The notes: a model not told the origin generated them from the letters alone. Positions 8,544 to 17,918 are shown, counted from the stretch's first letter. The stretch: 63,846 bases of DNA from Candidatus Bathyarchaeota archaeon (GCA_026014805.1 JAOZHR010000008.1:1-63846), one strand, 5' to 3'. Program-made: numbers and translations.

Positions 8544-8837
8544 CTAAGTGAATTCGAGTTTGTCGTTGTCTTTTTTGAGAAAAACAACAGTTTCATCATC
8601 CATTATTAGCACAAACCCAGCATCTTGCAGCTCATTAATGTATTTTCTAGTAGTTTCTGGGTCCCAACTTACATATCTATTACCTATCTTCTGGTAGGAG
8701 AAATGTCCGCAGACTTCGCAGATTTCGCATTTTTCGCGTTGTTTTATAAACATGAGTACTTTGTGCATCCTAGCTCCTCTCCCTTCCTGCCAGGGCTCAA
8801 AACCTCTTCGAACTCTGTCATCTTCTTTTCTAGGCAT
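8544..8837 (-). CDS. Small winged-helix-like protein with cysteine pair
   Basis: 97 residues. The middle contains KCEICEVCGHFSYQKIG and then WDPETTRKYINELQDAGFVL, which looks like the recognition part and wing of a small helix-turn-helix domain. The start ATG has an excellent Shine-Dalgarno sequence (AAAGGAGG). It lies 94 bases after the TOPRIM gene on the same strand. Probably a DNA-binding accessory protein of a mobile element; the regulator role is inference. Confidence 0.5.
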   Translation of the reverse strand: MPRKEDDRVRRGFEPWQEGRGARMHKVLMFIKQREKCEICEVCGHFSYQKIGNRYVSWDPETTRKYINELQDAGFVLIMDDETVVFLKKDNDKLEFT

Positions 8838-8931
8838 TAAACAACCTCCTTTACACTTGTATAAATCTTAAATATCCAAAAAAGGGGGAAAATATGTGGA
8901 ACAATTTGCGAGGCGAGCAATTTTAATCAGG

Positions 8932-10077
8932 CTAGAACTCCTCACAAATCGGTAGGACGTATTTTTTCAATGCTTCAAGAACTCGTCTGCATTTGTTGCT
9001 TTCCAGTATGGCTTTTTTTCCTAATTCAACCAATTTGTTCTCTACGTCGTCCACATTGACTATGGCAGAACGCTGATATTCTTCGTATCCTGCTTCTTCA
9101 ATCTCTTCATAAACCGCGTCGAGTCCATAGGACTCAACGAAAGGGACGATTGCTTTGAGAGCCTCAAATTCGAGTGGGAGCGCACCTTTGACAGTTATCG
9201 ACCTGCTCAATCTCCGCTTTGGGCATATGATCTCCATTCGCTCTTTCAAGTATTGCCAAAACTTTTCTATCTTGACAGACGCCAACACCGCTTCAATTTC
9301 GACGCCATACATCGCAAGACGTTTTATGAACTCGGCTGAATAGTTGTCTGTTTCCCAGAGATAGGCCAAATCCGATTCCCTTGGTGTTGCTTGTTGTTCA
9401 AGCTCCTGTTTTAATAGACCCAATTCTCGAATCATCTGACTGTCAACGCCTAAACATGGCAGTTTGCCAGTCTTCTCCCACCATACTAGCCCCGCCGCGT
9501 CAAAATCCGTCAGAACAAACACGTTGGCCTTATTTTCTTTACTTCGAAGATATTTTACCAAGGATTTGACATAATCTTGTGCAAATCCACAGTTGGTGAT
9601 TATGGCGACACCTAACGGTTCTGCGTAGGGTTGCAGTAGTTCCACAATTCCTTCTTTTCTGCATAATATAACATCTGTTCCTTTCTTCGCCAAGTCAACA
9701 AAGTCCCAGTATTTTATTGGCTCATCAGAACCTCTGAAGAGAAATTGAGCTGGCCCATTGTTGATTATTCCTAGAGTTTCACGCCAGCCAATTCCGCGCC
9801 CAGGCCCGATGCAATGGAGTGCCTTTATTTCTTTGGGAAGAATTTCCTTGAAAGATTGGTACAAGCTCCTAATGTTCTTGCCGATTGGGCTAATGTCCAT
9901 TGCTCTGCAGAATTCATGGAAAAGGATTCTGGAGGTCGTCATTTCCCCAGGTTGAAGAATGTCGAACTTTGTGTAAATTGTGAAACGTCTTTTGAGCTCT
10001 TTTCGTAAAAACTGTCGCATTTTGCCATTAAGCTCAGGTTGAATCTTTTCGATGGGATTAACAACTGAGTGTTGCAT
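8932..10077 (-). CDS. TOPRIM-domain protein (Spo11/Topo VI-A-like)
   Basis: 381 residues. The central part fits a TOPRIM fold: E142 in CRKEGIVELL, then TDFDAAG with D191 and D193, the acid pattern that binds magnesium in topoisomerases, primases and Spo11-like proteins. The preceding region (30-130) is helical and may bind DNA; there is no catalytic tyrosine I can place with confidence. The C-terminal third is acidic. A Shine-Dalgarno GGAG precedes the ATG. It is divergent from the helix-turn-helix gene at 10172, with an inverted repeat between them. Related proteins are known from archaeal mobile elements and may act in their replication or segregation. Confidence 0.6.
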   Translation of the reverse strand: MQHSVVNPIEKIQPELNGKMRQFLRKELKRRFTIYTKFDILQPGEMTTSRILFHEFCRAMDISPIGKNIRSLYQSFKEILPKEIKALHCIGPGRGIGWRETLGIINNGPAQFLFRGSDEPIKYWDFVDLAKKGTDVILCRKEGIVELLQPYAEPLGVAIITNCGFAQDYVKSLVKYLRSKENKANVFVLTDFDAAGLVWWEKTGKLPCLGVDSQMIRELGLLKQELEQQATPRESDLAYLWETDNYSAEFIKRLAMYGVEIEAVLASVKIEKFWQYLKERMEIICPKRRLSRSITVKGALPLEFEALKAIVPFVESYGLDAVYEEIEEAGYEEYQRSAIVNVDDVENKLVELGKKAILESNKCRRVLEALKKYVLPICEEF

Positions 10078-10120
10078 ATTTCAAACTCCTTTTTAGTCCA
10101 CATTTTCTTTTTATTGTATG

Positions 10121-10150
10121 ATATGTGCCGCGTAACACATATATATATAA
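10121..10150. promoter_or_regulatory. Inverted repeat operator and TATA box in divergent promoter
   Basis: ATATGTG (10121-10127) and CACATAT (10136-10142) form a seven-base inverted repeat with an eight-base spacer. The right arm runs into an ATATATATAA tract suited to a TATA box for the gene at 10172. It is probably where a regulator controls both divergent genes. Confidence 0.45.
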
Positions 10151-10171
10151 TGTACTTATACTATCAACAGG

Positions 10172-11038
10172 ATGTATACTATGCCATTAACATATGAGCC
10201 ACTTATTGAGGATATGGAATTTCAAAAATCACACACAAAACATCTCGGAGTTCCTGAGTGGAGAGTTTTGCTGGCTTTAGCACACGGTGGTCCTAGAAAT
10301 ATGTATCAAATCGCCAAGACCTACAACTTCAAGTACCCAGTGGTTCATCGTGCTACCAAAAATCTCCACGAAATTAGATGGATAAAAATCGTGAGAAGAA
10401 GACTTTCCTCAAAGAACGTTTTTGCGACAATCTATAGTTTGAAAAGTGAAGGGTTGTTGTGGCTCCTGAGTAGAATACCTAGAACACTTCATCCATCACT
10501 TGTGGATTTTTCAGAGCCTGACTCGCTAGGTCTAAGAAAGAGAATTGATGAACAGAAGACCTGCGTACTAGCTAATTTGGCAACCCAGGATGATGTGTAT
10601 TTGCATCTCCTTTTTAACTTTGACTTGGATAAAATTGCGAAGAGTAACAGTGGACTTTTTCCCCTTGTCTTCGGAAACTGGGATTTGTTCAAAGAGATTG
10701 GCGTGACACAATGTCTAGGTTGTGAATTTCCTAAAGCGGCCTTTTCCACATTGGTAGAGTACTATTACGATTACGGGGGCCTCAAGAGCAAGCTTGGCAC
10801 AATCGAGATGCTTTTCACTTACAAGCTATTCTATGCCTTTCTTGAAATCTTTGCTGAAGGGTATGTAGATTCCCCAGCAGAGTTCAGAGAAGAAAGTGTC
10901 CAGAAAGTGGCAACAGCATTCAAAAGCACTCCACAGCTTAGGAAATTGTATGAGCAAATTTGCAGCGACATCGAGAACAAGCTTAGTCAAAGTCAGATCT
11001 TTATTAGACGTGTTAGAGCGAGCATGAATCATCATTAG
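10172..11038 (+). CDS. Winged-helix transcriptional regulator-like protein
   Basis: 288 residues. The N-terminal part (25-95) reads as a winged helix: WRVLLALAHGGPRNMYQIAK, then a recognition helix around YPVVHRATKNLHE and a basic wing with RRRLSSKN. The remaining 190 residues are helical, with no known ligand motif. An alternative ATG lies nine bases downstream. It is divergent from the TOPRIM gene and a good candidate to bind the inverted repeat at 10121-10142. Plasmid-encoded regulators of this sort are common in archaea. Confidence 0.6.
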   Translation: MYTMPLTYEPLIEDMEFQKSHTKHLGVPEWRVLLALAHGGPRNMYQIAKTYNFKYPVVHRATKNLHEIRWIKIVRRRLSSKNVFATIYSLKSEGLLWLLSRIPRTLHPSLVDFSEPDSLGLRKRIDEQKTCVLANLATQDDVYLHLLFNFDLDKIAKSNSGLFPLVFGNWDLFKEIGVTQCLGCEFPKAAFSTLVEYYYDYGGLKSKLGTIEMLFTYKLFYAFLEIFAEGYVDSPAEFREESVQKVATAFKSTPQLRKLYEQICSDIENKLSQSQIFIRRVRASMNHH

Positions 11039-11058
11039 CACGCACCGAAGCTCACATA

Positions 11059-11715
11059 TCACTTAGGAACTTGTCTAAGAACTCTGCCTATGTTTTTGAA
11101 TAAGTCAGCGTCTTGAGACACTACAAGGAACTTCCGCGTGTGCTTGCGAGCTTCTGCCATGAAACTCCTCACAAAAGGGCTTTCTTGGAACCGATGAGCT
11201 TCTTCAAGGATGATTATCCAATCTTTAAGCGATTTCTGAAACATTATCAGATGACGAAAGATACTATCCACCTCTGATTTGCTCACATCAACATTTACGG
11301 ATGGTAATAGTCGGTATTTTCCATTGTTATTTTTGAAACTGAGCCCAAAGAAATCACCAAGATTGAGCGTTTTTAGGTGACAATTACAGTATTCAGCATG
11401 GACATCTACAACGAAAACAGCGAAGTCTTTTGATAGTTTTGGGATTAACATCTTTTGTAAGAAATAGGTTTTTCCTGAACCTGGCAAACCAGTGAGAATT
11501 ATCGGAATGGAGTCAGCCATGACTGTTTCATAGGATACTGCAGGATACTCTTTTAGTTCTTTAGATAAGATAAGGCTGATTACACTATCATAGGTTGGAA
11601 GGTTGAAGACACTTTTCAACACGCGTAATTTTTCTCGATTTCGAACTGTAACGCGGACCATAGTAACCTTACGCTTGATTGATGTATACATATTGTCAAC
11701 ATTCATAAATGACAA
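11059..11715 (-). CDS. Ribbon-helix-helix / P-loop ATPase fusion (HerA/FtsK-like, short)
   Basis: 218 residues. Residues 17-56 (VTMVRVTVRNREKLRVLK...) look like a ribbon-helix-helix DNA-binding domain. They are followed by a P-loop ATPase with Walker A GLPGSGKT (76-83), Walker B IIILEEAH (167-174) and a sensor SQDADL (200-205). The ATPase most resembles HerA/VirB4-type DNA pumps, in which EEAH is typical, but it is less than half their usual length and stops soon after the sensor. It may be a dedicated DNA-partitioning or packaging ATPase, or a truncated one. No membrane segment is seen. Confidence 0.6.
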   Translation of the reverse strand: MSFMNVDNMYTSIKRKVTMVRVTVRNREKLRVLKSVFNLPTYDSVISLILSKELKEYPAVSYETVMADSIPIILTGLPGSGKTYFLQKMLIPKLSKDFAVFVVDVHAEYCNCHLKTLNLGDFFGLSFKNNNGKYRLLPSVNVDVSKSEVDSIFRHLIMFQKSLKDWIIILEEAHRFQESPFVRSFMAEARKHTRKFLVVSQDADLFKNIGRVLRQVPK

Positions 11716-12251
11716 CCAGTTAATCCAACATCACAATATTGAAATTTATCACAGCTTAAAACATAAATACCCAATTTTTTGACAACGAGCACTTACCTTG
11801 CTTAAATAAAATAACCTTTAAATGAACTTGAATGAACATCATATGAGCTTTATCTGTCAAGAGCTCTTTACAATAATGTTATTCAATGCAACCAAATATA
11901 TAAATGTTTGGATAATAGTTATTAATATAATCATCAAATTGAATCAATCCAACAAAACAATGATTTCATAATGTGACACCACATGTTTACTTGATTATAT
12001 CAATCATCAATGTCATTATTTTGTATGTATCATATGTGAAATTTCCTTAGAAAACATGGTTACCATTAATATAATGCGCACGCATTTTCTGATGATAGAT
12101 AATTGTGAAATCGCTTTAGAAGTCTTAGCTTCAATCGAAACTTTGAACAAAATGTTTGTAAGCGAGAATGTTTGACTTCTATCGTTATGGAAGGATTCGT
12201 TTGAAAAAATTTCACACGAAATTGGCTAAATTATCATGGATCATCTTCAAC
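11716..12251. other. Very AT-rich intergenic stretch
   Basis: No gene is visible. The 11-base word ATTAATATAAT occurs directly repeated at 11931 and 12065, and there are several further A/T palindromic words. It separates the mobile-element block from the McrBC operon and could hold a replication or partition site, but nothing proves this. Confidence 0.45.
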
Positions 12252-13523
12252 TCATCTTTCTGCGGTAGTTGAATCGGTTAGAAATTTATCCTCAATATAG
12301 CCTAGGAGTGTTTGTTCCTCTGCCCGAATGTCTTTATTGGCCAGATTAAAGTGATAGGTGAAAATTCTGACGCCTGATATCTGCCCAATATATTCCTCTC
12401 CAGATAAAACAGATGTCTTTGGACATATTAGAACCCCGACATTTGATCTATACGAAAGACAATAAGTGATAATCTGGTTTAGGTCTTCTCGTCTTGGTTG
12501 ATCCTTATACTTGGCATCAATGATTAGTGGAAATATTTTCTCTTTCTTTATCACGATATCTGGGGTTGTGGTATACATCTGATTATCAGAAAAGAGTTTT
12601 TTCATTCCCTCTGCTTTGTTCCCATTAAGAACTTTTACATTTTTTCTTTGAATTCCCTCTTTCAAAACTCTGAAAAGATACTTTTCGAAGACATCAGACA
12701 TCTTAATGATAAGAGAAGGGAGATAGATGTCTTGCTCAAAACGTTGTACATCTATTGACGATTGATTTATTATAAGAAGAGAAATTCTCAAAATTGCATT
12801 GTAATAGCTCCTTATAAAAGGAACCTGACTTGTCTCAAGTATATCTTTGACATCAACAAGGAATTTTTTATCTCTATCTAGTTTCACTTGCTCGAAAAAT
12901 CGATAAAAGTAAATCGCTTTTCTAACAAGATTTCTTGGTTTATAGTTTAGATCACGAAAATGGTTTAAAATAGTCCATAATGCGTATTTTATAGCTCTGT
13001 TTTCAGGAATATCTTTGTCCAGTAAGAAGAACGAATGAGCTATTATGTGATCTTGATGTCTCATAACGTTTCTCATTGTTTCTTTGAACAGGATCTTCCC
13101 TTTCAGAAGACCATCATTATGAAACATTGTTTCATATTTCCGATATACCCCGAACTTGTCGATATTTTGAAGATCTTGGAGGAAGCTTCTTATGATGAAG
13201 TCGAAAATGCCGGCAGAAGAATATAGTAGCTCACCATACATCCTTTCATAATCAATATCTATGACTCTTTCACCTGATTTATGAATAAGATGCATTAGAT
13301 TACTCAAAGGTACTTTTGGGTGAACGTTTATAGCAACTTCATCATTTAGAGGGATAAGCCCAATATATTCCCCTGCGGTTAACACCAAACTACTTCTTCT
13401 AAATAATATGTTGAAATATCCCTTTTGCTGAACATCTGTATAAATATTAAACTTACCATCTTTCATAACATGTTCAATCGGTATATCTGTTGGACTCCAT
13501 TCAATGGCATCAAATATCTGCAA
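12252..13523 (-). CDS. mcrC: McrC-like nuclease subunit of a McrBC system
   Basis: DNA-cleaving partner of the McrB GTPase. The 423-residue protein has the McrC layout: an N-terminal beta domain ending near INVHPK (65-70), a helical middle, MSDVFEKY (275-282), and a C-terminal PD-(D/E)XK nuclease with D322 in TTPDIVI and D336-A-K338 in IIDAKYK. The start lies two bases after the McrB stop, so they are one transcription unit. McrBC cuts modified DNA in Escherichia coli. Here, with two methyltransferases upstream, it more likely acts like the LlaJI restriction subunits and cuts unmodified DNA. Confidence 0.87.
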   Translation of the reverse strand: MQIFDAIEWSPTDIPIEHVMKDGKFNIYTDVQQKGYFNILFRRSSLVLTAGEYIGLIPLNDEVAINVHPKVPLSNLMHLIHKSGERVIDIDYERMYGELLYSSAGIFDFIIRSFLQDLQNIDKFGVYRKYETMFHNDGLLKGKILFKETMRNVMRHQDHIIAHSFFLLDKDIPENRAIKYALWTILNHFRDLNYKPRNLVRKAIYFYRFFEQVKLDRDKKFLVDVKDILETSQVPFIRSYYNAILRISLLIINQSSIDVQRFEQDIYLPSLIIKMSDVFEKYLFRVLKEGIQRKNVKVLNGNKAEGMKKLFSDNQMYTTTPDIVIKKEKIFPLIIDAKYKDQPRREDLNQIITYCLSYRSNVGVLICPKTSVLSGEEYIGQISGVRIFTYHFNLANKDIRAEEQTLLGYIEDKFLTDSTTAER

Positions 13524-13525
13524 TT

Positions 13526-15208
13526 CTATTCAGACCACGGATACAGATTTTTTATTTCGCTAAATTTGTCAGGTTCATACTGGAAATATTTCTTGAACAA
13601 ATCTCGGAGTTGATATCTCCACAGTCTTCCTAGGTCTTCTTCATTTCTAACGTTCACAAAATAAGCATGCCCAAAACCAATTTCGTAGATCTCTTGAATC
13701 CTTTCAGAGAATTCAACAACTCTCTCAATCAACTCAGGAGCCATGTTCTGTAAAGACAAAATCTCTTTAAGAATTCTAGTGCTAGGGGGCATCTTAACTT
13801 GTTTAAATCTTCTTTCCATCATTATATCCAATTCGGAGATTGATCGATCAAAAGGATTCATAGTTCCAATTATTATGAGGTTCTCAGGCACATAGAAGGA
13901 ATCTTCAGTATACAGTAGGTTTATTGGCTTATGAGGATATTCCATGTAAGTCAGTATCTCGCCAAAAATCCTGCTTGCATCGCCTCTAGTGAATTCATCT
14001 ATCACCAAAACATAGTATCTCTGAGGATCCAAAAGTGCCTTATCACAAATTATCTTGAAAATCTTATCCTTAAGAACAAATCCTGAACCTTTTGGATTAG
14101 GGATATAGCCTTCGATGAAATCCTCATAACTGTAGGACTGATGAAACTGAGTTTTTTCAACACGTGCTGCATCACCGCCAACAATTTTCAATGCAATCTT
14201 TTCTGCATACCAAGTTTTGCTTGTTCCAGGTGGACCTACAAGAAGAATTCGCTTGATACCTTGATCAAGTAAGTTCTCCTTTACCTCTTTCCAAATAGGA
14301 TCTTCATCACTGAGTAAATCTTCTTGTGAAACGTTGAGCAATACCGATGCTCCATAATGTGCAAACCAACGGTTTACATTTATTCCCTCGGGAAGATTCT
14401 CTGGTTGATTGCTGAGCATATAATCGATAAATGCTTCGTAATTGTCATTCAAGCGGTAAATAGTAGTGCCCAGAGGACATTGCCCTTTTCTTAAAATTAT
14501 TCCTGAATTAGTTTGCGAGAAATTCTCGAACCCCACTCCTGCCCGATGCATAAAATATAACGGTCTAGCTGGTGTTCCTGAGATGGGGTCACCGAATTCT
14601 CTGTCAATCTCTTCCCTAGAAGGATTACCAGATAGTTTCTTTCGATATTTATGAATCTGAGTTATAGTTTCACGAATTTCTTTCATGTAAGCAATCTTGA
14701 CTAGAAACCTACGAAATTCGTCGTCTGAGATGTAGTTTGAGCATTCTCTCATAATTCTGAAAAGAGCCCAATAAGGAAAAATATCTCCTTTGCTGAGATA
14801 TGATTCTCCTCTTCTTGCTGGATTCCATTGTTGATATCGAGAAACAATTTCAGTCAAGAAATAAGGAAAGAATTTCAGATAGTCTGGCGCATTCTTTATC
14901 AACATATATGCCTGTTTTCCAGCATCTGTAAATCTGAAAACTGTCTTTCCATTCTCAACTACTCTGGATGTCCATCCTTGTTCCTCGAATGCAGTTATAT
15001 AGGTCTCTACTTTGCTCAATTTCGCTGATTTTCTTTTTGCGCCTTGTAAGATTCTATGTCGCCCATCTGCCTCCTCTCGGAAATCATGATCATATTCTCT
15101 TCCATCCATGTCCCAAAGAACCATCAGTAGATTAATGGCTGAGGGTGTTAACGTACAGTATTGAGCATTTATCCAGATATCGTCAGGATTAGTATATTGA
15201 TCAGACAT
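13526..15208 (-). CDS. mcrB: McrB-like AAA+ GTPase subunit
   Basis: Motor subunit of the restriction complex. Walker A GPPGTSKT (325-332), Walker B VLVIDE (400-405), the McrB signature MNPFDRS (450-456; most members have MNTADRS) and the ERRF arginines at 466-467 are all present. The N-terminal 320 residues start with a winged-helix-like segment (20-105) and carry the DNA-recognition part, unlike the E. coli methyl-binding domain. It starts two bases after the methyltransferase stop and ends two bases before mcrC. The GTP rather than ATP preference is inherited from the family, not visible here. Confidence 0.87.
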   Translation of the reverse strand: MSDQYTNPDDIWINAQYCTLTPSAINLLMVLWDMDGREYDHDFREEADGRHRILQGAKRKSAKLSKVETYITAFEEQGWTSRVVENGKTVFRFTDAGKQAYMLIKNAPDYLKFFPYFLTEIVSRYQQWNPARRGESYLSKGDIFPYWALFRIMRECSNYISDDEFRRFLVKIAYMKEIRETITQIHKYRKKLSGNPSREEIDREFGDPISGTPARPLYFMHRAGVGFENFSQTNSGIILRKGQCPLGTTIYRLNDNYEAFIDYMLSNQPENLPEGINVNRWFAHYGASVLLNVSQEDLLSDEDPIWKEVKENLLDQGIKRILLVGPPGTSKTWYAEKIALKIVGGDAARVEKTQFHQSYSYEDFIEGYIPNPKGSGFVLKDKIFKIICDKALLDPQRYYVLVIDEFTRGDASRIFGEILTYMEYPHKPINLLYTEDSFYVPENLIIIGTMNPFDRSISELDIMMERRFKQVKMPPSTRILKEILSLQNMAPELIERVVEFSERIQEIYEIGFGHAYFVNVRNEEDLGRLWRYQLRDLFKKYFQYEPDKFSEIKNLYPWSE

Positions 15209-15210
15209 TT

Positions 15211-16305
15211 TTACCCCTTCTTTAAGTCGACCACCCAGTCGTACTTAATTAATCCCCCTCTACCCTTTCGTGGAAATCGCATATATCTGTTCTTTATCTT
15301 GTAATAGAACAAATCATTAAGAGAATAATCAATAGATCTAGCTATGTCAATAATTAGATTTCGCACTGGAATCTGTTCTCCAGCGACATTACAGTCTCCT
15401 ACAACAACAATGTAATGTCCGTTGTCTCTAAGGATCCTGAAAACACCTTCTAGGTTAGCATGCATATCTTCGAAGAATCTGTAGGTGATATATGCGAATT
15501 TCTCGCTTTTTTTGTAGATGTTTTGAATGAAGGAGTCAATAGATGGAAAGTTGGTTAACTTTAGATCTGAATATTCATTTACATATATCATCTTTGTTCC
15601 AATGTACCGTTTCTTGTATTCATTTTGGCTCTTTTGATCAGCTAGCCCGAAAAGGTCTCCTATCCAAAAATGTTCTACCATTTGAGTATAGATATAGTCA
15701 ATAGCTTTTATGTAAGGAGGAGAAGTTATTGCTAAATCAATGCAATCCAGTGTCTTTTTCTTGAATGCTTCTTCTACATATCTTGCATCTGCATCTTCAA
15801 AAATAAAGGATCTTACCATTTTCGGTTTTACCTTGGAAAAATCAACTAATCGTTTCGAGTAATCCAAAAGGTTTTTCTTGAATTTCGGTTTGACAGGTGG
15901 CGGTGTTTTCGGGTTTGTGTGTGAAACATAAGTTTTTTGTGATTCGTTGTCCGCATTGGATACTTTTCTTATGATTGAAGAAAAGGTAACAATAAGAAAG
16001 TTGTAGATATCCTCATCATCTTTGTATTTTTCAATAATATCTCTAATTATTCCTAGATCGTTTATTGCTTTTTCATTAAACCAGTGGTGAAGAGTGGGTA
16101 ATGAAGGTTGAAAATTACCTTCCTTCAATTCTTCCATTTCGTTTATCACAGCTTGGCAGGTTTCATTCAGCTTTTTTTTGTCCAGTGTTGTTGTTTTGAC
16201 TTTTGAAATTAACCTAGCTAAAGGGTCTATATCCATACCATAAACATTATGAGATGCAAGAATTCCCTCCACAAGCGTTGTTCCAGATCCACACATAGGG
16301 TCCAA
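15211..16305 (-). CDS. DNA amino-methyltransferase M1 (start not clear)
   Basis: DNA methyltransferase with motif I LDPMCGSGTT at its very N-terminus and motif IV ITSPPYIKAIDY in the middle, both as in N4-cytosine/N6-adenine enzymes. A TTG at 16305 would start the protein inside motif I, which cannot give a working enzyme. The same frame is open upstream to a TGA at 16501-16503 and encodes typical N-terminal sequence (HKIHKFPSKFIPQVPRWA) but offers no ATG, GTG or TTG. Before that TGA, in the same frame, ATG AAG ACA AAA ATG GGG overlaps the M2 stop. So the gene probably begins near 16519 and is either interrupted by a stop or misread in this sequence. Second gene of the McrBC operon. Confidence 0.75.
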   Translation of the reverse strand: MDPMCGSGTTLVEGILASHNVYGMDIDPLARLISKVKTTTLDKKKLNETCQAVINEMEELKEGNFQPSLPTLHHWFNEKAINDLGIIRDIIEKYKDDEDIYNFLIVTFSSIIRKVSNADNESQKTYVSHTNPKTPPPVKPKFKKNLLDYSKRLVDFSKVKPKMVRSFIFEDADARYVEEAFKKKTLDCIDLAITSPPYIKAIDYIYTQMVEHFWIGDLFGLADQKSQNEYKKRYIGTKMIYVNEYSDLKLTNFPSIDSFIQNIYKKSEKFAYITYRFFEDMHANLEGVFRILRDNGHYIVVVGDCNVAGEQIPVRNLIIDIARSIDYSLNDLFYYKIKNRYMRFPRKGRGGLIKYDWVVDLKKG

Positions 16306-16517
16306 AATAGTCTTCTCTTTTTGGTTTCTGAGATGTCTCTTTATCGCCCAACGAGGAACCTGAGGGATGAATTTGGAAGGAAATTTATGAATTTTATGAG
16401 TTAAGTAAGCTACGTTATTGTCAGATATGACGTACCCTTGTTCGAATGGAATAAGGCCATCATGGGGCAGTTCTAAAATATTTAGAAGATTTATTGTCTC
16501 TCACCCCATTTTTGTCT

Positions 16518-17918
16518 TCATTTCTCAAGAACGATTATGCTCTCTCTAAGATATTTTTTTAACCGTTCTAATCTTTTCTTCTGTTGAGAACTAGTAGTGA
16601 GGTGGCGAGCAATAATGAGCTTTGTCTTCTTAAAGCCTATTTCTCTCCCGATCTTCGATAACAGCAAATCTGTTGGAATAAGAACATTTGAGTAAGCGGA
16701 ATTCCCCACTACGATTGCACATTTTCGGTTGGGCATCAACATCTCATAAATCTGTTTCAACACAACCTCCATTTTCGTGAAGTATCCTTCAATCATCGAA
16801 ACAATCTTTTTGTCCCAAAGTTTCCTTCCCTCAAACAAGTTGAGAATTTCACTCAACTCTTCAAAATCAAACTTTTCAGAAGGAGATACCTGCCATAATG
16901 ATCCGATGGACTTCTTTTTGAGCTTTCGAATGTCCTCATAGCCCTTGATGAAACCTCCCATCCATAGTTCTACTTTGAAGATTTCGAAATAGTCAAAGCA
17001 GTTTGCATAGGGAGGAGAAAAGATGGCTAAAGAAAACTTCTCTTCATCTAACATCGAGCTGATTTGAGCCGAGTCGCCGTCAAAAATTTTCGTTGAAACC
17101 ACAGGGTGACTGATACAATGATTTTCGATATCTGAAAGTATTGTTTGAAGTTTATTCTGAAATTTTTTCCTAACAAAGCCAATCCTGTCTTTTCCGTAGT
17201 ATTCATGTTGCCAGACTGAATCAGGAATGTGAACATAACCATTCTTTGTCCTACGAGTTGATCTATATTTTATTCCGTTTCCTTCTTTTTTAGTATTAGA
17301 AACACTCTCAAGAATAGCGAGCCATCCTAGCAATAATGTGTCTTGTATTTTCCCTTCTGCAACTGATTTGATTCTTACTCTTAATCTGAGCAAGTAATCA
17401 AGGATATCGGCAGGAAAGACTTTACCTATGATTTTTAACTTTGGTGGATCATCTGGCTTCACATTAACATTAAAAATCTCCTTTGATAGTTTTTTTAGGA
17501 TTGCAAGATCTTTTAAAGTAAATTGATATGTTTTGACACGTGATATAAACGCTGATAATGGATTTATGTCCATTCCAACAGAATTCAGTCCTTTTTGTTT
17601 AGCACAGACAAGTGTAGTTCCACTACCACAAAAAGGATCCAACACTGACTTTTCAGTAGCATCAAAAAATGCGTGTACTAGATTAGGCGAATACCCCTCA
17701 CGGTATTTGAACCATCTATGGATAGGAACATTCTTGGATTGTGAAGAGTTCACAAAAGAGGCGAATTCTGGTCTTGAAATGTAGTCAACATCATTGAGTC
17801 TCCTTATGATTTCTTTCTGTTTATCAATGAATTGAGCAAAAGAAGACAATGGAGGCTTCCCTTGCTTTGGAAAAAAGTGATGCAATCCCTCTTGTTCTCT
17901 AACGGTCATTCTGCTCAT
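16518..17918 (-). CDS. DNA amino-methyltransferase M2
   Basis: Second methyltransferase of the McrBC operon, 466 residues. Motif I DPFCGSGTT (94-102) and motif IV FSPPYANCFDY (about residue 300) place it among N4-cytosine/N6-adenine DNA methyltransferases. It resembles M1 only in the motifs. Two enzymes of this sort usually modify the two strands of a non-palindromic site, or two parts of it. It is first in the run M2-M1-McrB-McrC, and its stop overlaps a possible start of M1. The HsdR_N-like gene at 18126 reads the same way 207 bases upstream. Confidence 0.85.
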   Translation of the reverse strand: MSRMTVREQEGLHHFFPKQGKPPLSSFAQFIDKQKEIIRRLNDVDYISRPEFASFVNSSQSKNVPIHRWFKYREGYSPNLVHAFFDATEKSVLDPFCGSGTTLVCAKQKGLNSVGMDINPLSAFISRVKTYQFTLKDLAILKKLSKEIFNVNVKPDDPPKLKIIGKVFPADILDYLLRLRVRIKSVAEGKIQDTLLLGWLAILESVSNTKKEGNGIKYRSTRRTKNGYVHIPDSVWQHEYYGKDRIGFVRKKFQNKLQTILSDIENHCISHPVVSTKIFDGDSAQISSMLDEEKFSLAIFSPPYANCFDYFEIFKVELWMGGFIKGYEDIRKLKKKSIGSLWQVSPSEKFDFEELSEILNLFEGRKLWDKKIVSMIEGYFTKMEVVLKQIYEMLMPNRKCAIVVGNSAYSNVLIPTDLLLSKIGREIGFKKTKLIIARHLTTSSQQKKRLERLKKYLRESIIVLEK

